From: Prolixibacteraceae bacterium
GTDB lineage: Bacteria; Bacteroidota; Bacteroidia; Bacteroidales; Prolixibacteraceae
Assembly (NCBI GenBank): GCA_014380255.1
Contig: JACMKG010000056.1
Coordinates: 1-21,516 of the forward strand
Direction: 5' to 3'
Length of the DNA: 21,516 bases
Shown: piece after piece, positions 15,167 through 21,516 of the stretch
Position numbering within the stretch: the stretch's first letter is position 1
How the letters are laid out: every line of letters starts with the position of its first letter
Notes under the pieces: generated by a model
Databases searched by the model: none
What the model saw: the letters and a program-made list of their open reading frames with translations, nothing else
What the model was told of the DNA's origin: nothing
Made by a program: the position numbers and the translations under genes

Positions 15167-16246
15167 ATGTTGGCAGGTACAGGATCCTTTACGGACGGGG
15201 GAAGGGCAACTAAAGTATGTATGGCATTGTTTTTTTCACTACTCTTCAACAATACATTTTCGCAGGAGTACATCAAGATAAAAGCTAAAAGTGGGGATGG
15301 TATTTACAGTATTCTTAAGCAGAACGACCTTGCTCCCAAGGAGTATTTCGATCGTTTTGTGGAGTTGAATAAAGCCAAGCTGGGCAAGAATCATTCTCTC
15401 ATCATAGGGCGCACTTACCTGCTCCCTGTAAAAGAAGAAAAAAAGAAAATAGAAGCAGTTGATAAGAAAGCGCCTGTGGAAGAGGCTATTCCTTCACAAA
15501 AGGTCTATGAGATCTTCGGCAAGGGCTACCACGATATTTCGATCAGAAGCAATGAACTTGAAGGGGCTGTTTTTTACCTGATGAGCGGGCATGGGGGACC
15601 AGACCCGGGGGCGGTAGGCTTTCTGGATAACCATATGCTATGCGAAGATGAGTATGCTTACGATGTGACACTTCGCCTGGCACGCAACCTAATGGAACGT
15701 GGAGCCACTGTTTATATGATCATCCGTGATCCGGATGATGGGATCCGTGATGATGCCTTTTTGAAACCTGACAGGGATGAGGTATGTTTCCCGGATCAGG
15801 TAATCCCACTGAAACAAGTAGACAGGCTGCGCCAGGAGACAGAAGCGGTGAATGATCTTCACTACAGCAACAAGGGCAAGTTTCAACGCCTGGTAGTTAT
15901 TCATGTGGATTCGAGAAGCAATAAAGAGAATATTGATGTGTTTTTCTACCATAACAAGGAAAGCAAGGCAGGCGGAATGCTGGCCATCAGGCTGAAGAAC
16001 ATTTTCGGGCTCAGGTATAAGATGCACCAGCCTCAAAGAGGTTATGACGGCACGGTGTCGCACCGAAACCTGTATGTGATCAACAATTCGAAGCCTACCT
16101 CTGTTTTTATTGAGTTGGGAAACATCAACCACAAACGAGACCAGCAGCGCTTCCTGATTGCCGACAACAGGCAGGCGGTGTCGAACTGGCTTAGAGACGG
16201 ATTGATAGAAGACTATAGACAGTCGAGGAAGGGGAAGAAAAAATGA
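15167..16246 (+). CDS. LysM-containing N-acetylmuramoyl-L-alanine amidase (Amidase_3)
   Basis: This 359-residue exported cell-wall hydrolase probably cleaves the bond between muramic acid and L-alanine in peptidoglycan. The N-terminus carries a signal-like stretch (about 17-32, ending FSQ); Met19 is an alternative start. A LysM-like domain occupies about 35-87, a charged linker 88-112, and a zinc amidase domain about 130-350. Likely zinc ligands are H142 (SGHGGPDPG), E162 (EDEYAYD) and H246 (VVIHVD), with E316 (FIELGN) as the catalytic glutamate. The usual SIHAN motif is replaced by VIHVDSRSNK, a variant. It is transcribed divergently from the nucleotidase cluster, with 107 bp between the two starts. 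Family confidence is high; the substrate is inferred. Confidence 0.88.
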   Translation: MLAGTGSFTDGGRATKVCMALFFSLLFNNTFSQEYIKIKAKSGDGIYSILKQNDLAPKEYFDRFVELNKAKLGKNHSLIIGRTYLLPVKEEKKKIEAVDKKAPVEEAIPSQKVYEIFGKGYHDISIRSNELEGAVFYLMSGHGGPDPGAVGFLDNHMLCEDEYAYDVTLRLARNLMERGATVYMIIRDPDDGIRDDAFLKPDRDEVCFPDQVIPLKQVDRLRQETEAVNDLHYSNKGKFQRLVVIHVDSRSNKENIDVFFYHNKESKAGGMLAIRLKNIFGLRYKMHQPQRGYDGTVSHRNLYVINNSKPTSVFIELGNINHKRDQQRFLIADNRQAVSNWLRDGLIEDYRQSRKGKKK

Positions 16247-16377
16247 TTGACGATTAACGATTGAAGATTAACGATTGAAGAACAGGGAGCAGATTTGACA
16301 ATTTGACAATTCGACCATTTGACAATTTGACCATCTAACCCTTTTTAACAATAGCAACCATTCAACCATTTAACATT
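16245..16377. repeat. Degenerate 7-8 bp periodic repeats
   Basis: At 16245-16280 the unit is GATTGAC/GATTAAC/GATTGAA (7 bp period, five units). From 16292 to 16340 it changes to ATTTGACA/ATTTGACC (8 bp period, about six units), and from 16346 to 16377 to CAACCATT-like units. The first array begins at the amidase stop codon. Related words occur at 11552-11588 and 17542-17580. Confidence 0.7.
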
Positions 16378-16411
16378 TAAAACTTATAATTTAAAATTCC
16401 TTATTCTTTTC

Positions 16412-16789
16412 ATGAGCTTGCCTGAAGGAAAAATACTGGTGTTATTTGATGGGATGTGCATCCTGTGCAGTGGGACCATTCGTTTTCTGCTGAAAGCTGA
16501 CCGCAGGAAGAAGTTCCTGTTTAAGACGCTTCAGAGTTCCACGGGCAAGGAGTCGGATGAAAGTGTGATGGTTAATGACGGAACGAGGCTTTATACTCAT
16601 TTTGATGCTGTAATGAAGATTGGCAAAGAGCTTGGGGGCATTTATCGGCTGGTTGGGATATTTGGCATCCTGCCCCGGGAGTGGCGCCTTAGACTTTACC
16701 AGTGGATTGCTCGTAACCGTTATCGTTGGTTTGGTAAGCGGCAATCGTGTTTCCTTCCTACTGCAGAGGATAAGGCAAGATTTATTTAA
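16412..16789 (+). CDS. DCC-family (DUF393) thiol-disulfide oxidoreductase-like protein
   Basis: This 125-residue protein has the family signature near the N-terminus, LFDGMCILCSGTIRFLL, in which D, C and C form the DxxCxxC motif that names the DCC group. The conserved later part includes a RL-x-G-IFGILPR-type segment and a terminal CFLPT. The family is predicted to be thioredoxin-like, but its in vivo substrates are not well established. It follows the amidase by 165 bp of periodic repeat DNA and is probably transcribed separately. A long inverted repeat follows the stop, shared with the convergent DUF4924 gene. Confidence 0.88.
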   Translation: MSLPEGKILVLFDGMCILCSGTIRFLLKADRRKKFLFKTLQSSTGKESDESVMVNDGTRLYTHFDAVMKIGKELGGIYRLVGIFGILPREWRLRLYQWIARNRYRWFGKRQSCFLPTAEDKARFI

Positions 16790-16822
16790 TGTGAATTCTA
16801 AAAAAGAAACCAGCCAGAAAAT

Positions 16823-16889
16823 AAACACATAGGCACATAGAGCACATAGAAAAAATTTTCACTATGTGTCCTATGTGCCTATGTGGTTT
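16823..16889. terminator. Long inverted repeat between convergent genes
   Basis: AAACACATAGGCACATAGAG begins the left arm (16823-16849) and CTATGTGTCCTATGTGCCTA begins the right arm (16862-16889). The arms pair over about 26 bp with few mismatches around an A6T4 centre. It lies between the ends of the DUF393 gene (plus) and the DUF4924 gene (minus), so it could end both transcripts. The arms are built from repeated CACATAG words. Confidence 0.6.
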
Positions 16890-16911
16890 ATTAATCTGTC
16901 AGCATCAGCTA

Positions 16912-17454
16912 TTAAAACTCGAATTCATCGTTCTCGAATTGAATGTAACGGGCCGACAGGTGACCGATCAGTTGGCCAAAGCCTGAAACAGTTTGTTGGG
17001 TAAGAGGAGTAATTTCAGCATTTTTCAACTTCAGGAGCCAAAAGCCATACAAGGCATTCAGGCAGGCTTCCACTTCATTGGTGACTGTTCCTTCAGAGCG
17101 GTTAACAAATTCACTGATTGGCTGCTTGTTCATTTCATACAGGTTCAGGTATTGTTCATCGGCCTGCGTTTCAATTAGTTTCAGGTGAAACTCATTCAGG
17201 TCATTTACCAAATTAACCAGTACCTGCAAATGCCCTTTCTGCTGAACATGTTCCTTTTCCATCATCAGGGCCAGGTTCTCATACCACAGGGCAATCTGGC
17301 GAGAGGCTTCCTCATCGGCATCAAATCTTTTGACCAGCTTTGCTTCGATCTGTTTGGGATCAAAAGTGCAAGCCCTGAGCAGGTCTTCCACCTGCCACAT
17401 GTACAGGATATATTCAGCAATATTCGTTTTACGTTTGTCGCGGGCGATTAACAT
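16912..17454 (-). CDS. DUF4924 family protein, function unknown
   Basis: This 180-residue soluble protein has the start MLIARDKRKTNIAEYILYMWQ and the overall pattern that I associate with the Bacteroidota-restricted DUF4924 family. It lacks a signal peptide or membrane segments and reads as mostly helical and acidic, with a terminal acidic/aromatic tail (IQFENDEFEF). It is separated from the upstream S4-protein gene by 138 bp of periodic repeat DNA, so it may have its own promoter, though I found no clear TAnnTTTG element. No function is assigned to the family as far as I know. Confidence 0.75.
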   Translation of the reverse strand: MLIARDKRKTNIAEYILYMWQVEDLLRACTFDPKQIEAKLVKRFDADEEASRQIALWYENLALMMEKEHVQQKGHLQVLVNLVNDLNEFHLKLIETQADEQYLNLYEMNKQPISEFVNRSEGTVTNEVEACLNALYGFWLLKLKNAEITPLTQQTVSGFGQLIGHLSARYIQFENDEFEF

Positions 17455-17466
17455 GAGAGGGAATTT

Positions 17467-17580
17467 TAAATGTTAAATGTTGAAGGGTTGGAAATGTTTG
17501 AAGAGTTTGAATGTTTGAAGGGTTTGAAAAGGTTGAAATGAGCGTCAAATAGTAAATTGTCAATCGTCTAATCGTAAATA
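17467..17580. repeat. Degenerate 8-9 bp periodic repeat upstream of DUF4924
   Basis: From 17467 to 17540 the sequence is a chain of TTTGAAGAG / TTTGAATG / TTTGAAGGG-like units. From 17542 to 17580 the reverse complement reads TTTACGATTAGACGATTGAC and on, sharing the exact 14-mer ACGATTAGACGATT with 11559-11572 on the opposite strand. Confidence 0.7.
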
Positions 17581-17592
17581 TCTACTGGCTGC

Positions 17593-17970
17593 TTAGATAT
17601 CAAAGAAATCGTCCAAGTCGCGCCGTTCTTTCTTGGTAGGCCTGCCGGTTCCTCTTTCCCGGTTGAAGAAGCTCATGTGTTTTTGAACCTCCAGTATTTC
17701 GAGTTCAGAAGCAGGGGTTGTTTCCACCATGAATTCGGGGACCATCTTGGCAGGCATGCGGTTTTCGGTAAGGGCCATAACCTTGTAGCTCCGGGTGATC
17801 GGGGGTCTTCTCACCTGGATTGTTTCGCCTTCCTTGATCTCTCGCGAAGGCTTGACATTTATTCCATTAATGGTTACTTTTCCTTTTTTACACTCTTCGG
17901 AGGCCAGGGTACGCGTTTTATACAGACGCACAGCCCACAGCCATTTGTCAATGCGAATTCCTCCACCCAT
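17593..17970 (-). CDS. hslR: S4-domain RNA-binding protein, Hsp15-like
   Basis: This 125-residue protein has an S4 RNA-binding domain at the N-terminus: IRIDKWLWAVRLYKTRTLA (about 5-23) followed by KGKVTINGINVKPSREIKEGETIQV (about 29-53). The C-terminal part is basic, with GRPTKKERRDLDDFFDI at the end. E. coli Hsp15 binds stalled 50S subunits carrying nascent peptidyl-tRNA, and placement one base after pth, the peptidyl-tRNA hydrolase gene, fits a shared role in ribosome rescue. The start is the first ATG of the frame and lies one base from the pth stop, so it is co-transcribed. The exact orthology to hslR is inferred. Confidence 0.88.
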   Translation of the reverse strand: MGGGIRIDKWLWAVRLYKTRTLASEECKKGKVTINGINVKPSREIKEGETIQVRRPPITRSYKVMALTENRMPAKMVPEFMVETTPASELEILEVQKHMSFFNRERGTGRPTKKERRDLDDFFDI

Positions 17971-17971
17971 A

Positions 17972-18538
17972 TTAGTTCTTTTTATTAAAGAATGTCATTG
18001 TTTGTGCAACGCCAATGGTACCAAAGCTTTTGATGATCTCTACCGAAGTATCGATCAGGGCAGGCAATTCAGGCACTTCCTGTTTGTTCCATTCACCCAG
18101 CACATAATCAACCTGTCTTCCCTTGCTGAAGTTATCACCTATTCCAAAGCGCAGCCTTGCATAATCCTGGCTGCCCAGCACTTCGGTAATGTTTCGCAGG
18201 CCATTATGGCCGGCATCACTTCCTTTGGCTCTCAATCGAAGCGATCCTAAGGGCAAGGCCAGGTCGTCGACTACCACCAGCAGGTTCTCGATAGCGATAT
18301 TTTCCTTCTGCATCCAGTACTTCACAGCCTTTCCACTTAAGTTCATATAGGTGGAAGGTTTCAGCAGGATAAAGGTACGGCCTTTAAATTTATATTCGCT
18401 TATCCAGCCGTAACGCTCATCGCTAAAAACAATATTGGACGCTCTGGCAAGAGCGTCCAATACTTTAAATCCTATATTATGCCGGGTATTTTCGTATTCA
18501 TGCCCCGGGTTTCCTAATCCTGCAATCAGGTATTTCAA
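17972..18538 (-). CDS. pth: Peptidyl-tRNA hydrolase
   Basis: Pth releases tRNA from peptidyl-tRNAs that drop off the ribosome. The 188-residue product has the catalytic H20 (NTRHNIGF), N10 (GLGNPG), N66 (STYMNLSGK), D91 ([11 protein letters not shown]) and N112 (GHNGLRNI), equivalent to the E. coli set N10/H20/N68/D93/N114. The gene lies 19 bp after rplY and 1 bp before the Hsp15-like gene. The rplY-pth order is conserved in many bacteria. Nothing unusual was seen. Confidence 0.97.
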   Translation of the reverse strand: MKYLIAGLGNPGHEYENTRHNIGFKVLDALARASNIVFSDERYGWISEYKFKGRTFILLKPSTYMNLSGKAVKYWMQKENIAIENLLVVVDDLALPLGSLRLRAKGSDAGHNGLRNITEVLGSQDYARLRFGIGDNFSKGRQVDYVLGEWNKQEVPELPALIDTSVEIIKSFGTIGVAQTMTFFNKKN

Positions 18539-18557
18539 ATCAGTAAACTTTTAATGA

Positions 18558-19127
18558 TTAACCTTTTCCCTGAGCAGCTCTTGCAGCCCTGGTTACCATG
18601 ATTGTTATAACAGGAACCGCTTTTGCATTGAGGAATTCGAGGTTTTCTCTCTGAAGAGTTCCCACTTTAATGCTTTGGCCGATATCCAGGTCATCCACAT
18701 TGATATCAATTGTATCAGGAAGATTCTTCACCATTGCTTTTACTTTCAATGTACGCAGGTTCAGTTTCAATTTACCCCCTTTACGGATACCTTTGGCGAA
18801 ACCTTCAACTTTAACAGGGATTTCAACTTTCACTGATTTGTCATCCGAAGTGCGAAGGAAGTCAACGTGCATTAACTGCTCTGCAACCGGATGAAATTGT
18901 GTAGCCTGAATAATTGACTGATAAACTGTTCCGTCGATATCAAGATCCACCAGATACACGTGAGGTGTATAAATCAGTGGTTTAAAGTCTTTTTCAGCAG
19001 CATAGAAATGGATGGGTTCTTCACCACCATACACTACTCCGGGAACTAATCCTTCTGCACGAAGTCTCTTGGCATCTTTTTTGCCAACAAGCTCTCTTTT
19101 TGTGCCTTTGATTGAAATTGATTTCAT
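18558..19127 (-). CDS. rplY: 50S ribosomal protein L25, CTC (two-domain) form
   Basis: This 189-residue 5S-rRNA-binding ribosomal protein has an N-terminal L25 domain (about 1-90, KGTKRELVGKKDAKRLRAEG, then LVPGVVYGG) and a C-terminal TL5/CTC beta domain (about 95-180). That makes it the long general-stress-type form rather than the short E. coli L25. The extreme C-terminus is a short Ala/Gly/Lys tail. It heads the rplY-pth-hslR unit and has its own TATATTTG element about 100 bases upstream, between it and prs. Confidence 0.95.
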   Translation of the reverse strand: MKSISIKGTKRELVGKKDAKRLRAEGLVPGVVYGGEEPIHFYAAEKDFKPLIYTPHVYLVDLDIDGTVYQSIIQATQFHPVAEQLMHVDFLRTSDDKSVKVEIPVKVEGFAKGIRKGGKLKLNLRTLKVKAMVKNLPDTIDINVDDLDIGQSIKVGTLQRENLEFLNAKAVPVITIMVTRAARAAQGKG

Positions 19128-19225
19128 TTTACTTTTTTTAAATATTTAAATTATGGTACTCAGTCCTCCCACTACGATGAATGGGCAAACAGCATGCATA
19201 ACATGTGCTTCAGGAAAAAGCGGTG

Positions 19226-19233
19226 CAAATATA
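19226..19233 (-). promoter_or_regulatory. Candidate -7 element for rplY-pth-hslR
   Basis: TATATTTG on the minus strand matches TAnnTTTG and is followed by GCAC, as in the tRNA promoter. The -33 position reads only TCTT/CTTT, a weak match. The predicted leader of rplY would be about 90 bases long. Confidence 0.45.
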
Positions 19234-19238
19234 TACAA

Positions 19239-20177
19239 TTAACCGTAATATAAAGAACTAATAGATTGATTTTTATAAACTCTTTCGATAGCCTCACCCA
19301 TGGCTTTGGCAATCGGGATGTATTTAATTTTTGCTGACTCCTGTTTTCCGGGTATTGAATCGGTGAAATAGACTTCCGTCAAGGCAGAGTTTTCAATCTT
19401 TTCATAGGCAGGACCGGAGAGTACACCGTGAGCTGCAAAGGCACGAACACTGTTGGCTCCCTTAGCCATCATGATGTCAGCTGCTTTGGCAATCGTTCCG
19501 GCAGTATCAATCAAGTCATCTACCAGGATCACATCCTTTCCGGCCACATCACCGATCAGGGTCATGCTGTCAATCACGTTGGCTTTAGCCCTTGATTTAT
19601 GACAGATGACCATATCGGTTCCGAGCATCTTGGCATAGGTATTGGCTCTTTTTGTTCCACCCACGTCAGGCGAGGCTATTACAATGTCTTTAAGCCCCAT
19701 TTTACCGATGAACGGGATAAACATCGATGATGCATACAAGTGGTCTACAGGCACGTTAAAAAAGCCCTGAATCTGGTCGGCATGAAGGTCCAGGGTAATG
19801 ATGCGGTCGGCACCTGCCGTGGAAAGGATATCGGCAATCAGCTTAGCGCCAATTGACACACGCGGTTTATCCTTCCTGTCCTGGCGTCCATAACCAAAAT
19901 AAGGAATAACTGCAATGATCTTGTAGGCTGAAGCACGTTTGGCGGCATCAATCATTAGCAATAATTCCATTAGGTTTTCTGCCGGGGGCGGCGTTGACTG
20001 GATGATAAATACATGGGAACCACGAATGGTTTCCTCGTAACATGGTTCGAATTCTCCATCAGAGAAAACAGGGCATGAAGTTTTTCCAATTTCAACACCT
20101 AAACTTTCACAAATCCGTTGGGTTAGATCCACGCTTCTTCTACATGGAAAAATCTTTAGGGGAGCATTTCTTGACAT
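19239..20177 (-). CDS. prs: Ribose-phosphate pyrophosphokinase (PRPP synthetase)
   Basis: Prs makes PRPP from ribose 5-phosphate and ATP for nucleotide, histidine and tryptophan synthesis. The 312 residues are the normal family length. Visible are FSDGEFEP (38-45), the catalytic flexible-loop region YFGYGRQDRKDKPR (93-106), the metal/ATP-binding DLHADQIQGFF (130-140), and the PRPP-binding loop DVILVDDLIDTAGT (215-228). The gene stands 111 bp upstream of rplY, the usual neighbour. A TACCTTTG element at 20214-20221 is a likely -7 box. Confidence 0.97.
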   Translation of the reverse strand: MSRNAPLKIFPCRRSVDLTQRICESLGVEIGKTSCPVFSDGEFEPCYEETIRGSHVFIIQSTPPPAENLMELLLMIDAAKRASAYKIIAVIPYFGYGRQDRKDKPRVSIGAKLIADILSTAGADRIITLDLHADQIQGFFNVPVDHLYASSMFIPFIGKMGLKDIVIASPDVGGTKRANTYAKMLGTDMVICHKSRAKANVIDSMTLIGDVAGKDVILVDDLIDTAGTIAKAADIMMAKGANSVRAFAAHGVLSGPAYEKIENSALTEVYFTDSIPGKQESAKIKYIPIAKAMGEAIERVYKNQSISSLYYG

Positions 20178-20213
20178 TTATTCCTTATTAATATTTGTGT
20201 ATGGGAATTGCGG

Positions 20214-20221
20214 CAAAGGTA
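20214..20221 (-). promoter_or_regulatory. Candidate -7 element for prs
   Basis: TACCTTTG on the minus strand matches TAnnTTTG exactly, 37 bases before the prs ATG. A TTTG at 20235-20238 lies only 13 bases away, so the -33 partner is doubtful. Confidence 0.4.
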
Positions 20222-20318
20222 AAAAAAACTTCTTCAAATATCTTCCATTCTATTTTTAAGTTGGAGTATCTATTTTTTTTGAAAAATATCTGAATGTGCT
20301 GGTCTTCAATTGTAAAAC

Positions 20319-20918
20319 TCACACACTATCCGATTTATTGGTCGTTTCGATAAAAGAAATAATTTCTTCCTGCCCTGTTCCGTCAAGGGAAGAGCTGACC
20401 ATCATCGTGGGCAACTCATCCCATATCTTTTTAAGTTCCAGAGCGTACGTACCCATATTTTTTGCAGCCGTTACCTTGCCCAGTTTATCAGCCTTGGTAA
20501 AAATAATGGAAAAAGGAATGTTGTTTTCTCCCAGCCAGGTAATAAATTCAATATCAATCTTCTGGGGGGCGTGCCTGATATCAATCAGCACAAAAAGGCA
20601 GTACAGGTTCTCGCGGTTCAGGATATACCGGCTGATCAGTTTCTGAAACTTCTCCTTAATGGTAAGCGAAGTCTTAGCATAACCATACCCCGGCAGATCG
20701 ACCAGGTACCAGCTTTCATCAATGACAAAATGATTGATTAGCTGCGTCTTTCCAGGCTTTACTGACACCTTGGCCAGGCTCTTCTGACCAACAAGCATGT
20801 TGATAAGCGATGATTTGCCCACGTTCGACCGCCCTATGAATGCATATTCCGGCCGGTCGGGGGCAGGGCATTTCTGTACATCGGTATTGCTGATTAAAAA
20901 TCGTGCCTGTTTGATCAT
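20319..20918 (-). CDS. engB: Ribosome-biogenesis GTPase EngB/YihA/YsxC
   Basis: EngB is a TrmE-Era-EngA-type GTPase needed for 50S subunit assembly. The 199-residue product shows G1 GRSNVGKSS (29-37), the G2 threonine in KPGKTQLIN (54-62), G3 DLPGYGYAK (74-82), G4 TKAD (141-144) and a G5 SSSLDGTG (175-182). Length and motif spacing are normal. The ATG directly abuts the stop of manA upstream, so the two genes are likely co-transcribed. Confidence 0.97.
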   Translation of the reverse strand: MIKQARFLISNTDVQKCPAPDRPEYAFIGRSNVGKSSLINMLVGQKSLAKVSVKPGKTQLINHFVIDESWYLVDLPGYGYAKTSLTIKEKFQKLISRYILNRENLYCLFVLIDIRHAPQKIDIEFITWLGENNIPFSIIFTKADKLGKVTAAKNMGTYALELKKIWDELPTMMVSSSLDGTGQEEIISFIETTNKSDSV

Positions 20919-21516
20919 TTAGTTATCAATGGTTACTTCCAGTAATTTCACGGTTGAGGATTGCGGTATGAGCGTTACACTCTCAATGGAGGCAGGAATC
21001 AGGATAGTTTCTCCTTTTGTAATGGTTTCTGATCCTGATTCGGTTTTAATTTCCACGGTACCATCCAGACAGATAAAGATCACAAAGCAATCCAGCTCAT
21101 TATAATCTTAATCCACCACCTGGGTCAAATCCAGTACATTGGTCGTGAAATAGGGGCATTTACCCAGCTCCACTGATTCATTGGCTTTGGCTACAGCTTT
21201 TGTCTTGTATTCAGGGAAGATGGTAAAATCAATGGCATCAAGGGCCAGGTCAGTATGCAGTTCGCGGGGGTTGCCTTCGTTGTCCCGGCGATCGTAATCG
21301 TAGATTCTATAGGTAATATCCGAAGTCTGCTGAATCTCGGCCAGCAGGATACCTTTGCCAATGGCATGTACGCGTCCGGCTGGAATGAAATAGGTGTCAC
21401 CGGCAGTTACTTCCTCAAAGTTGAGAATCTCGGTCAACTGGTTGTTTTTAAGCTTCTCAAGGTATACCTCTGCATCCACCTGTCGATTAAACCCTACCTG
21501 TAATTTTGAACCCGGA
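20919..21516 (-). pseudogene. manA: Mannose-6-phosphate isomerase (type I), partial, with an in-frame stop
   Basis: ManA interconverts fructose 6-phosphate and mannose 6-phosphate using zinc. The gene runs off the right edge of the window, so its N-terminal part is missing. The visible frame reads PGSKLQVGFNRQVDAEVYLE onward and includes FIPAGRVHAIGKG and YDYDRRDNEG, as in type I isomerases. After DLTQVVD a TAA (21108-21110) interrupts it. The same frame then stays open for 62 more codons that read like the family's C-terminal cupin (DGTVEIKTESGSETITKGET, ILIPA), down to TAA at 20919-20921. One base change (for example AAA or AAG to TAA) would explain it. It could be a real nonsense mutation, a still-active truncated enzyme, or a sequence error. 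Confidence 0.8.

Overview
The window looks like a chromosomal segment of a member of the Bacteroidota, probably an environmental Bacteroidales/Marinilabiliales-like organism. The evidence is promoters of the TTTG-N19-TAnnTTTG type, weak or absent Shine-Dalgarno sequences, a Lnt with the GVEKMPF-type loop, a 5'-nucleotidase split into two genes, a DUF4924 protein, a CTC-type ribosomal protein L25, and abundant short palindromic intergenic repeats. This placement rests on hallmark features read by eye, not on a tree.

Layout. (1) 1-826 is gene-free and holds nested palindromic repeats. (2) 827-6576 is a four-gene minus-strand potassium cluster, in transcription order trkH, a KdpD-like sensor kinase without the N-terminal KdpD domain, a KdpE-like response regulator, and kup. 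No kdpFABC or trkA lies within the window. (3) 6577-10700 is an AT-rich accessory island. It has a compact GC-richer stretch that may be a structured RNA or ribozyme remnant (about 6725-6960), then a tandem family of four related small-protein genes (three intact, one broken by two stops and a frameshift). The array is bracketed by paired copies of a repeat centred on the palindrome GGTGCTATGCACC, and more hairpins and short repeats follow. I do not recognise the protein family; this is the best candidate for something undescribed. (4) 10651-11032 is a minus-strand tRNA-Ser(GCT)/tRNA-Pro(TGG) unit with a clear promoter and a perfectly palindromic terminator. (5) 11033-11797 is gene-free and repeat-bearing. 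(6) 11798-15059 is a minus-strand envelope/nucleotide cluster: a 5'-nucleotidase C-terminal-domain lipoprotein, a Tat-exported metallophosphatase, and lnt. (7) 15167-16789 carries, on the plus strand, a LysM/amidase cell-wall hydrolase and a DCC-family (DUF393) protein. (8) 16912-21516 is a minus-strand housekeeping run: DUF4924, hslR-like S4 protein, pth, rplY/ctc, prs, engB and a manA gene cut by the window edge and carrying an in-frame stop.

Functionally, the potassium cluster couples two K+ uptake proteins to their own two-component system. The rplY-pth-hslR run supports translation, with prs just upstream supplying PRPP. The nucleotidase pair, Lnt and amidase act on the envelope or periplasm. 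Intergenic DNA is unusually rich in dispersed hairpins and in degenerate 7-9 bp periodic repeats recurring at several loci in both orientations.
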